Of a DNA stretch of 64,000 bases, positions 44,213 through 53,102 are shown one piece after another. A model generated the notes under the pieces. It had not been told where the DNA came from. It was given only the letters and a program-made list of their open reading frames with translations, and did not search any database. Within the stretch, counting starts at the first letter, position 1. The number at the start of each line of letters is the position of its first letter. Position numbers and translations under genes: made by a program. Source of the DNA: Diplodia intermedia (Eukaryota > Ascomycota > Dothideomycetes > Botryosphaeriales > Botryosphaeriaceae); the NCBI GenBank assembly GCA_021495925.1, contig JAKEKT010000035.1, forward strand, positions 62,001 to 126,000, given 5' to 3'.

Positions 44213-44230
44213 GCTGCTGCTGCTGCTGCT
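44213..44230. repeat. (GCT)6 trinucleotide repeat
   Basis: Six GCT units in non-coding sequence upstream of the LDAH gene. Confidence 0.75.
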
Positions 44231-44570
44231 GCCGCACTTGCATCATACATCGCCCCGAAATAACCTCTCGGGTCCCCAGCGGAGCTATACAGCGTCGCCA
44301 AGCCCGTGCAAAACAAAAAACAAAGGCTTGCGTTAAATCCCGCCGCCGCGCCGCGCCATCGACCGGTCGACCAGCCCGCTGACCATCCACCTACCCACGC
44401 GGCAGTCCCGCAAAGGAACGGCTCCATAATCTACCGAGGCGCCGCTTCACCGCATCCCTTCGCGCTCGTGACGGATAGAAAGCCGGCCGGCCACTTCACT
44501 CTTTCTCCACCTTTTCCTTGCATTGCGTTATCAACATCAACAACTTCTTCCCCACTGTTTTCGCTATCTA

Positions 44571-44646
44571 CATCCACATACATACATACACACACGCTCT
44601 CTCCGTCTCTCTCTGTGTCTCTCCATCTTTTTTTATCTTTTCCGTA
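44571..44646 (+). promoter_or_regulatory. CT-rich tract with CATA repeat ahead of the LDAH start
   Basis: A CATA repeat is followed by a long CT-rich tract and a T-run, then an A-run of 11 that ends 15 nt before the ATG. Such pyrimidine tracts mark core promoters and leaders of highly expressed filamentous-fungal genes. Confidence 0.5.
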
Positions 44647-44670
44647 AAAAAAAAAAATTCATCTCACAAC

Positions 44671-46233
44671 ATGCCTCCACGCACTCGACCACCCACCATC
44701 ATCACTCTTCCGGCCTCCTCCCCTCCGCCTCTCCCGCCGACCTCGCCCACAACCAACACCTTCCTCGCCGAACGCTTCGGGCCCGCCGCCGGCCCGCGCA
44801 AGCGCTGGCTCATCTACTTCGTCACCGGAAACCCGGGCCTGGTGGGCTACTACGACCTCTTCCTGTCGCACCTGCATTTCCTGCTCACCGCGCACCCAAC
44901 CCTGGCACCGCGCCACGCTTTCGACGTCTTCGCCCGCAGCTTGTCCGGTTTCGAGGCGCGCGGGTGCGAGGCCGCCGGCGGGAGTGTGTGGCCCGCCAAC
45001 GCGAAGGACGGGCGGGCGCGGGCGGGGAGTAAGCGCGGGTGGGGACGGTTGAAGCGGCCGCCGTTTGGGCTGAGGGAGCAGGTCGACGGCGTGGAGTGGG
45101 CGCTTTGGGACCATGTGAGGGGCATGGCCGAGGAGGGGTATGAGGATGGTGGGGAGAGGTGGGGGTCTGGGTCGGCGGTGCTGGTGAATGGGGCCGGGGA
45201 GGAAGAGGTGGATGAGAAGGAGAGGGAGGGCGAGGAGACGAGGGTGGTGGTGATTGGGCATTCGGTCGGCGCGTACATGGCGCTGGAGGTGGTGAAGAGG
45301 TGGAGGGAGGCGTTGAAGGTGAAGCAGCAGCGGAAGGCTGGCGGGGAGAAGGAGAAAGAGGCGGGCGGTGCGGTGACGATGCTGAATGCGGTTGTGAATG
45401 GTGTCAGTGATGCCGATGTGGAGGAGAAGGAGGGTGGCAGGATTGTTGGAGGCGTGTGCTTGTTCCCCACCGTGACGCACATTGCGAAAAGCCGCAGCGG
45501 CATGAAGCTCACCGTACGTTTTTTTCTTTTTTCCCTCTCTTCTGTTCTACTCGTCTCATACCCATATCATATTTCACTATCCTCCAAACTGTGTCATATG
45601 CACCCACCGAAAAGGAAAAGGAAAGGACATGATGCTGACAAGAAATAGATGCTCCTCGAATCCCTCCCCACCCTCCCTGTCCTCGCCTCGCTGCTTGCCC
45701 ACGTCCTCACCTTCTTCTTCCCCACCCTCCTCCTCACCGAGCTACTCGCGTTACTTCTCGCCCACCCGCCCGACGCCGCCCGCACCACCGCCGAGTTCCT
45801 CAAGTCCCCCCACGGCGTGCGCCAGGCCCTGCACATGGCCGCCGACGAGCTCCAGACCATCACGCACGACCGCTGGGACGAGGAGGTCTGGGGCGCGTCC
45901 GACCCCAGCCCCGTCGAAGTGCCCCGCCCGAAGCTGTTCTTCCTGTTCGGGAAGGACGATCACTGGGTTGCGGACGAGACGAGGGACGAGCTGATGGCGG
46001 CGAGGGGGCGGGCGAGGGGCGAGCGGAGCGATGGGGAGAGATGGAAGCCCGTCATGGAGGTGGACGATGGCGGGATCCCCCATGGGTTCTGCATCGGTGA
46101 GTTTTCTTCTTCCCCTGCTTTTCCGAGTAGTGCAAAGCTGACCCGAGAAATTGCAGATCCAAACCACAGCATCACGGTGGCCGAGAAGGTGGCCAGATAC
46201 ATAGAGGAGATCGTTAGACAAGAAGCAGTTTGA
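44671..46233 (+). CDS. lipid droplet-associated hydrolase (LDAH, alpha/beta-hydrolase)
   Basis: Exons 44671-45513, 45649-46096 and 46157-46233 give 455 residues. LDAH proteins sit on lipid droplets and act as serine hydrolases on sterol esters or related lipids. The oxyanion block is WLIYFVTGNPGLVGYYDLFL (about 47-66). The nucleophile motif GHSVGAY is at about residue 196; the acid and base are in LFGKDDHW and HGFCIDPNHS, the latter rebuilt across the last intron. A hydrophobic stretch after the first intron (LLESLPTLPVLASLLAHVLTFFFP) is typical of the lid/droplet-targeting part. The protein is longer than animal LDAH (325 aa) because of charged, low-complexity inserts before and after the nucleophile. 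The 60-nt second intron is in frame and stop-free. The start codon follows a pyrimidine tract and an A-run. Confidence 0.9.
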
Positions 46234-46330
46234 TTTTCGCGGGCCATACCACCTATGGCCTAAGCGTGGCCAGCTCGATGCTGGCTCGCCATTGTTAAGC
46301 AGATATTATACCAGTTTCTCAGAAGAGTTT

Positions 46331-46408
46331 CAATTCAACCCATCAATTCAGACCATCAATTCAAACCACCAAGTCAAACCGCCAACTGTCACCGCCAATT
46401 CACCCCAC
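46331..46408. repeat. 13-nt imperfect tandem repeat (6 units)
   Basis: Units of the type CAATTCAAACCAT follow each other at 46331, 46344, 46357, 46370, 46383 and 46396, each 13 nt, with a decaying partial copy after 46408. The array lies between the convergent 3' ends of LDAH and DCP1. Substitutions keep the CAA-pyrimidine-TCA core in most copies. Confidence 0.75.
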
Positions 46409-46503
46409 AAACTGTCCACGTAGTGCCAACTTCCACCGTGCTGTGCTGCTGCTGCTTTGGTCAGTTACGAGAAAGCTTGAACTGGAAGAGAGGTGACTTA
46501 CAT

Positions 46504-47789
46504 CTAAAGCTTGGTGACGGACTTGCTGACGACCTTGTTGGAGACCATCTTCCTGCCGCGGATGGTCGGGGTGTAGGTCGACTCGAAGGTGACCTTGCGG
46601 TTCTCACCCTCGACCTTGTCGGCCTGGAGGTTGGCCTTGTAGTTCAGGAAGGCGTCCTGGGCCTGGATGTAGTTGTCGACAGAGAAAGCCCCGAACGGGG
46701 TGTTGACGACTGCAGATTGTAGGATCAACTGGAATCATAAAACAAGGGGGGGAATGAAGTGAGTTACGAACCAGTCCAGCCTTCGGCACGAGTCTTGTTG
46801 AAGTTGTCGAAGAACTCGGTGCGGTTCATGTCCGCGTAGTTGACTGAGTACTGGGTCGCAACAGGCGATGCCTCGGTGGGTTGCTGGTGGCGGGTGGGGT
46901 GGCCCTTGGCCTTGCGTTGGCCCTGCGTCTGGGGGGTGGGAGTGACCTTGGGGGCGGACAGGAAGAAGTCCGTGTCCGGAGTGTTGGTGAAGCGAGGAGT
47001 GGGAGCATTGCCGGGGGGCGCGACGGACTGCTGAGCCGGCTGAGCGGCCTGAGCCTGAGGACGAGGGTGACTGGGGATGGTCGGAAGAGTGGAGGCAGCC
47101 GGGACGTGAGGAGTCTCGTGGTGGTGGATTGAGAAGCCGGCATCGGCCTCACGCTGCTTGCCGAAAAGCTCGCGAAGTGAGAGCTGGCGGCCCATGGGGA
47201 CGCTCTCAGGCTCGTCAGGCTCATCGGAGGACTCGTTGTTCATGGCCTCAATGGTCTTGCGGCTGTTGTCGACCAGAGCAGCGCACTGCTTGATGATCTC
47301 GGCGTTGATTTCGCGAGCACGGGCGGTAGAGGAAGGGTGCGGCTCGGTGAAGATCCAGAGGCCGAAAATCTGCAGGCTTCCGTCTTCGTGCTGGCTCTGA
47401 AGGATGACATAGTCATCAGTCAGCTCGACATCGTCGGCAGACTTGAGCTCAACTGAGAACTTCTCCATCGAACGACGGTTGAAAACGATGACGGAGAAGC
47501 GGGCGGTGCCTTCGTCCGAGGGCATGAGCTGGTTGATGAAGAGGGTGCCGTCAACGCCGTACTTCTCCCAGGCCTGGGTCTCGGGCGAGAAGCCGTAGAC
47601 AACGCAGAAGGAGGCGATGGAGACGATGGAAATGAGGTCAGGGTAGTGGCGGCGGAGAACAGCCAGGTTGAGCTCGTCGTTGGTGCGGGGAGGGGGCGGA
47701 GCAAGGTTGGCCAGAGAGTTCTGGCTGGGGTAGTCGGTCTCGTAGTCGGAGACGGCGGCGGGAGCGCGCGACCTGTTCTTGGGAGCCAT
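46504..47789 (-). CDS. DCP1: mRNA-decapping enzyme subunit DCP1
   Basis: Exons 47789-46772 and 46709-46504 give 407 residues. DCP1 activates the DCP2 decapping enzyme in 5'-3' mRNA decay and P-bodies. The EVH1-like domain lies at about residues 30-150: LNLAVLRRHYPDLISIVSIASFCVVYGF, then the WEKYGVDGTLFINQL strand pair, FSVIVFNRRSMEKFSVEL, and LQIFGLWIFTEP, which holds the conserved GxWxF patch. A helix (INAEIIKQCAALV) and a long Pro/Gln-rich linker follow. The C-terminal segment, read after the intron as WTVVNTPFGAFSVDNYIQAQDAFL, is not found in yeast DCP1. The intron donor is GTTCGT, which is unusual, but no other donor keeps the frame. The gene is convergent with LDAH and divergent from the 5-phosphatase. 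Confidence 0.88.
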
Positions 47790-48301
47790 CGTAATGGATG
47801 ATGGTGAGAGTTGAGGAATGAAGGTAGTAGAATGAGGTTGGATGAGCGTTTGGTGAGCACAGCTGTGTAGCAACAAGGGCCTTGCGATCAACGCGTGGGA
47901 CGGTGCTGTCAGCTGTAACGAAGAGCTCGTGCGATGAAGATGGTTAGAGGAAAGAGTGGGTGGGAGGCGGGCGGAGCAGAAGATATAGGCGAGGGTGTGA
48001 AAGTGACAGCGGCCCTTGCTATTGTGCAGCCCCGGTGGCCCGAGCTCGGGAAAGGAAAGGGCTCTGTCGCTGGCGCCTGGCGCCCGCCGCCGAGGCCAAG
48101 CCGACGTGAGCTGCAGCTCCGCCCGCTGCTGCGCTGTGCGTCATCCCGCCGCACAGCCACACCAGCCCGCCCTCACCGCCCACAGCTCTCCCGTGAAGCC
48201 TGAGACCTTTTTCCCCCGCCGCCACGCCCCAGCGCTGCTGATGCTTGCCATGTGAGGTGCAAGATCTCCAAATCCGCTCACTTCCCTGTGTCGCTCCAGC
48301 C
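47790..48301. promoter_or_regulatory. divergent promoter region, DCP1 / 5-phosphatase
   Basis: The 512 nt between the two start codons must hold both promoters and leaders. I see no TATA box and no reading frame with family features. Confidence 0.5.
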
Positions 48302-51300
48302 ATGTCGTCCGAAGAGCCTGCCACCCCCGACTTGGACCAGCCCATGCCGGGCGCCTTTCCCTCGACTACCCCCGGCCCCTCGTCGACCCCTCAGAGTCTG
48401 TGGCAAGCAATCCACGAGCGACGTCATGAGTACGTGCGCCCCAAGGAAATCCGCATCAAGGTCGGAACCTGGAACGTCGCCGCTTTCAAGGGCACCGAGA
48501 AGGACCTGGGCGGCTGGTTTGTCGGAGGAAAAGGCGTCGAGGAGGCCTTGTCGGGCCTGGGTGTCTCTGACCCGAACAATCCTCAAGCTGGCGATACCGC
48601 TGACGATGCCCCGCGCGAGCGTCCCCTCGAACAAGAGGCCCGGCACACGAACGAGGAATCGACCTTACCCAAGAACGATCATGCCAGCGTGCCAGCCGAC
48701 GATGACATCGCCCTGTACGTGCTGGGCCTGCAGGAGGTCGTCGACATCAACTCGGCCGCGGAAGCCTTGAGGCCCTACACCGACCCTGCGACCGCCGCTA
48801 AATTCAAAGCCGCCATGCAATATGACCTGCCTCAAGGCTACCAGCTCGTCGCCGAGCAGCAGCTCATTGGGTTGCTCCTTCTTGTCTACGCCGCGCCTTC
48901 GATCGCCCCCGAGGTACGCTCCGTGAGCACAACAAGCGTCGGCACTGGCTTGATGGGGTACATGGGAAACAAGGGCGCCGTTACGGCTAGGATAGTCTTG
49001 GGCGAGACGACGCGTTTGGTCTTCATTAACTCGCATTTGGCGGCTGGCGCGGACAAAACGTCGTTGGAGAGGCGCAATTGGGACGCTGCCCAGGTTGTGA
49101 GCCGCACCAAATTCGACCCCATCACCGACCCTCTGGGCGTGACACAAGCAAGCGGCGAAAGCATTGGTGACGAGGACTTCGCCTTTTGGGTCGGCGACCT
49201 CAATTACCGCTTGGGCGGCATGCCGGGTGAAGACGTACGGCGGATATTGATGCTCCATACACGGAACGAGTACGATCTTTCTCAGCGACAAGCAGAGAAG
49301 ATCGAGAAGGACATTGCTTACTCTGGCCGCACGTCTTCCGACGCCGCTACTGAAGCCTCCGATCAGTCGAGCAACGAGGAGCAGCCCGACGCGGAGCCCG
49401 AAGTCATGATAGCAGCTAAGTTTGATCCCGCCTCACTTCAGGCCACTATCGAGTCTCTTCTCCCGCATGACGAACTGCGCAAACAGCAGCGTCTGCGCAA
49501 AGCTTTCTACGACGGGTGGCGGGAAGGAAACATTGAATTTCTGCCTACCTACAAGTACGATGTGGGCACTGTGGGCATTTTTGACTCAAGCGAGAAACGC
49601 CGGTGTCCTAGTTGGTGCGACCGTATCCTGTACCGCACGCGCCGCGATCGGCTGGCCTACTATGCCAAAGTCAAGGAGGAGGAGGATGCCAAAAAGAGGG
49701 ACGAGGAAATGAAGAAGCAGGGTCTGGACAAGGACGCCGACAACGACGTTCTGTTTGAGTACGACCCCGAGACCGACGGTGACTTTGGCTATGACGAGGC
49801 TACAGACGCACGGGACGATCCAATTCCGGTGCTTACAAAAGAAGGATTCGAGGACGAGATCGCGCTGGAGTACTATACAGCACATCAGCGGGTTTTGTCG
49901 TCCGACCACAAGCCTCTGGATGCCGTCTTCAAGCTCAAATACGACAGCGTTGTGCCAGACCTGAAGGCGAAGGTTCACGCCGAAGTTGCTTGGGAGCTGG
50001 ATCGAGCGGAGAACGAGGGCCGACCGGGCGTTACCTTGATCGTGGAGAAAGACCCAAGCAAGAAGGAAACAACGGACGATTCAAAGACAGACTTCGAGGG
50101 GGTGGATTTTGGCAACGCGAAGTATCTCAACGTACGCCGACGACATGTTACAGTGGCCAATACCGGCCAAGTTGCTGCAACCATCAGCTTCTTCGGGACG
50201 CCAGGAGAGAAGGACACCGAAGTCCAACCCCCACCATGGCTCTCGTTGCGTTTCGACCGAGAGCCGGACAGATCAGCGCAACCGAACACGCCTGCGTCAT
50301 ACACACTGGAGCCCGGAGATGCCTGCAATATTGATATGGTTCTAAAGGTAGACGATATGAGTCTAGTCCGCGAGCTGAATGACGGGAAGGCACAGCTTGA
50401 GGAGATACTCGTCTTGCGAGTCTCCGACGGCCGCGACCACTTTCTACAGGTGCGCGCCAGCTGGCTTCAAACAAGCCTCGCTCGGTCCATCGACAAGCTC
50501 ATCCGCATACCAGAGGGCGGCATCAGGAAACTGCAAGGGCAGATACCTGAGGGCAATGGCGGCAGCGACAGTCCCGCCAAGGAGGCAGGGGTAAAGTGGT
50601 CGGCTCCCCGGGAACTATTCCGGCTGACGGAGGTTCTAGAAGACCTGGTCGAGCGCGTCATGGCTGAGTGGGACATGACTGAGCACGAGGAAGGCACGAA
50701 GGCGCCGTGGCTGTCGCAGGCGCAGCTCAACTCGGGGGGCGGCTGGCCCTTTGCGCCAGAGACGTGGACAGTCCAGGACGCGGCCGAACGCGACTCGATC
50801 AAATGCGCCATCATCGATGCGCTCGATACGGATTCGCCTCTGGAACGAGTCTTCGAGCCGGAGACTTCGGCAGTGCTGCGGGTCGAGTGCCTGGCGGAGA
50901 CGATGACGCTGTACTTGCGCAGCCTAGAGGACGGCGTGGTGCCGGCAGAGCTGTGGCGGAAGATCGAAACGGGCTACGAAGAACAGACGCGAAGCAAGAA
51001 GCAGCTCAGCCGCGAAGAGGAGCGCACGTGGATTTTGGAAATCATGGCGGGCGCGCCCAACCACAACGTCTGCTTCGTGCTCTTGACGTCGATGCTGGCG
51101 CGCATCGCGGCCGAGGTGCGCACGGCGACGAAGGTGGAGCAGGCGCTCAAGGGGCCGGCGAGCCCGCTCAGGCGGACTCTGACGGGCGTGGCGGGCAGGG
51201 TGAGGAGCGCGAGTGAAGCTCAGAGGATGCAGACGCTCAGCGTGGAGAAGGGGCTGTCCAGCACGTTTGCGGATGCGATCGTCAGGGTGCCGGAAGCCAA

Positions 51301-51391
51301 GGCGAACATGAAGGACAAGGACAGGCAGACACGGAGGCAACGGATGTGCCGGGTCGTGGAGCTGTTTGTGCTGCCGGACGAGAAAGCTTGA
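48302..51391 (+). CDS. OCRL/INPP5B-type inositol polyphosphate 5-phosphatase
   Basis: A single exon of 1029 residues starting MSSEEPATPD. It removes the 5-phosphate from phosphoinositides such as PI(4,5)P2 on endosomal or Golgi membranes. The phosphatase domain (about 50-560) has KVGTWNVAAFKG, LGLQEVVDIN, YMGNKGAVTAR, FINSHLAAG, FWVGDLNYRLG (about 296), PSWCDRILYRT (about 436) and SSDHKPLDAVF (about 534), the complete catalytic set. A charged insert of about 60 residues precedes the last motif. An ASH-like beta domain follows (KYLNVRRRHVTVANTGQVAATISFFG, about 610-725). The C-terminal part (about 770-1015) is helical and matches the position of the RhoGAP-like domain in OCRL. The combination is that of OCRL and INPP5B rather than the SAC1-linked synaptojanin type. 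It is the longest intronless gene in the window. Confidence 0.92.
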   Translation: MSSEEPATPDLDQPMPGAFPSTTPGPSSTPQSLWQAIHERRHEYVRPKEIRIKVGTWNVAAFKGTEKDLGGWFVGGKGVEEALSGLGVSDPNNPQAGDTADDAPRERPLEQEARHTNEESTLPKNDHASVPADDDIALYVLGLQEVVDINSAAEALRPYTDPATAAKFKAAMQYDLPQGYQLVAEQQLIGLLLLVYAAPSIAPEVRSVSTTSVGTGLMGYMGNKGAVTARIVLGETTRLVFINSHLAAGADKTSLERRNWDAAQVVSRTKFDPITDPLGVTQASGESIGDEDFAFWVGDLNYRLGGMPGEDVRRILMLHTRNEYDLSQRQAEKIEKDIAYSGRTSSDAATEASDQSSNEEQPDAEPEVMIAAKFDPASLQATIESLLPHDELRKQQRLRKAFYDGWREGNIEFLPTYKYDVGTVGIFDSSEKRRCPSWCDRILYRTRRDRLAYYAKVKEEEDAKKRDEEMKKQGLDKDADNDVLFEYDPETDGDFGYDEATDARDDPIPVLTKEGFEDEIALEYYTAHQRVLSSDHKPLDAVFKLKYDSVVPDLKAKVHAEVAWELDRAENEGRPGVTLIVEKDPSKKETTDDSKTDFEGVDFGNAKYLNVRRRHVTVANTGQVAATISFFGTPGEKDTEVQPPPWLSLRFDREPDRSAQPNTPASYTLEPGDACNIDMVLKVDDMSLVRELNDGKAQLEEILVLRVSDGRDHFLQVRASWLQTSLARSIDKLIRIPEGGIRKLQGQIPEGNGGSDSPAKEAGVKWSAPRELFRLTEVLEDLVERVMAEWDMTEHEEGTKAPWLSQAQLNSGGGWPFAPETWTVQDAAERDSIKCAIIDALDTDSPLERVFEPETSAVLRVECLAETMTLYLRSLEDGVVPAELWRKIETGYEEQTRSKKQLSREEERTWILEIMAGAPNHNVCFVLLTSMLARIAAEVRTATKVEQALKGPASPLRRTLTGVAGRVRSASEAQRMQTLSVEKGLSSTFADAIVRVPEAKANMKDKDRQTRRQRMCRVVELFVLPDEKA

Positions 51392-53102
51392 AAGCGCGCG
51401 TAGGATGATACCCATGCCAGTGTGGTAAAGTGTAGATAACGTGATGCTGCTAGGGCCGACAGCTTTGTGCTACAACCAGCTCCCCACAACATCATTCTTG
51501 GTCATGCAACCTTTTCTTTCCTTCGCTGGATCCACATGCCACAGGTGACGCTTCGTACGAGAATCAGGCCGGAAAGCTGCGCATACTGCATCACGTTGCA
51601 GGCAACCAGATCACAACACTCGTCCGTGTCTGGCTTCAGGACTCGTATCTATGACCGGCCGGACAATGCATTCAACTGCCTATTCGGTGGAGCCTTGCGA
51701 ATGGCAGCCGCATCCTCACCAATGGGCAACTGAATTTGATGGTGGATGTATGGGGAAGGTCACCCGCAGAGAGTCAGGCTCGTCGGCCAAGTGCCGGGCG
51801 GATTTCTTAGGCAAGTATAGCTCAGAGCGAATCGGGTATTTCTTTAAACAATAGGCGACATGGAACTATCGATGGCTCGCTTACACGAAGAGCCCGCTCT
51901 CGGCTGACCAGCACCCCTCACCGCCACCAAACCTTTCTGATCAGCGCTCGCCTGCGCGCATCGCGGACCGACAAGCCTTACGATATGTCCGGCGCGTCGA
52001 CATGTGTCTGAGCCAGCATGCAGGGCAGCGCCCCCTTCCGGTCGACAGCCACAGCCACGAGCCAACGACATTGCTTGGAGTACGGTGGGCCAAGCTTGTA
52101 CCAGCGATCTTCGCCACATCGACGACAACCCCGGGATTAACGCTGCGATTGAATTCCAGCGATGCTGCTGCTGCTGATCCTGCCACAGGGAATCGACGAT
52201 GATCGCCATCACGCGAGATTTGCTCGCTGCAATGGAAGAAGCTGCGCTGCTTCGTTGTCAAATTCGGCACCTTGGTCCGTTGCAAGCGAGCGCAGCGGGC
52301 CCGAGCCGATCTGCCGCTCGTGAGCCGTTCCTGGTCGTCTGGCTCAATCGGGCAAGTTACGTGCACATGTCTTTGCTAGTACAAACCATCAAATCAATGC
52401 CGTCCCCCGGCCCCTGCGTTGTGGCTTGAGCGCCGTGGCGCCAACGGCCTCCGCGAGAATAATAAATCAGCAGCTTCAGCCTTGCAAGAACCAACGATTG
52501 AAACGCTGCTGCGCTGCGTGGTCCAGTAGCACGTTTCCAATTGCAACCGTCGTGGCTCCTTGCCGCCCAATCATCCAGGAAACTGCGAGTTCCCGGCCAA
52601 GCCCCTTCTCCGTATTGGCGAGCCCAGCCGGCAACCCTGTCAGCGGATCGACGGCCACCTGGTGCCTGGGCTGACCAGCCTGCAAGCTGACTAGCCACGA
52701 GGCCCCTGCTGATACCGGCCTAACACAATGAACGGCCCGCCGAGTAACGGCCATGGCGTTGAGACTGCCCACTCGTCATGCACCATTCTGAGTGATGCAT
52801 ACGACAGCCGGCCCCGGAGACTGGCAACGGACCAAATCTCCCCTATCGTCCCGCTCTCCGGACAATATAAACATGCCCTGTCCTTACCTCCTCATCCTAC
52901 ACCACGATAACTAGCCGCTCGCTCGCTTCCCCTCGTTCCGTTCGTTTGCATATATCCCCGGCCTATAGCTCGCCTCTTTCCCTTATAGCAGAGATCCGAT
53001 CTGTCTTTTCCGACCCTTTCTCTTTTACCCGCTGCGGGGGGTCCCTCTGACTTAATAGGAACCTGATCAGCGTAGCTTTTTGAGCATAAGCTGGGGAACT
53101 CG
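51392..53102. other. intergenic region, BBE oxidase upstream
   Basis: A 1.7-kb gap between the 5-phosphatase and the BBE oxidase (both plus). It ends with a TATA box and CT-rich leader. The reading frames within it (up to 141 codons) have no family features, and I see no RNA gene. Confidence 0.45.
52866..52871 (+). promoter_or_regulatory. TATA box
   Basis: TATAAA, in GACAATATAAACATG, lies 231 nt upstream of the BBE oxidase start codon. A CT-rich stretch follows, typical of a fungal leader. Confidence 0.5.

Larger units (their letters stand above)
43509..44670. other. intergenic region, LDAH upstream
   Basis: A 1.16-kb gap between the PAN/Cys-Pro gene and LDAH (both plus). It carries a (GCT)6 run at 44213-44230 and a CT-rich leader with CATA repeats just before the LDAH start. 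Two minus-strand frames of 140-163 codons overlap here and look compositional. Confidence 0.5.

Noticed and set aside
43899..44427. two overlapping minus-strand frames with poly-Gln or poly-Ala from the GCT repeat
   Set aside because: Both frames are open across the same DNA because of GC-rich composition; neither has a promoter or family motif, and the region is the LDAH leader and promoter.
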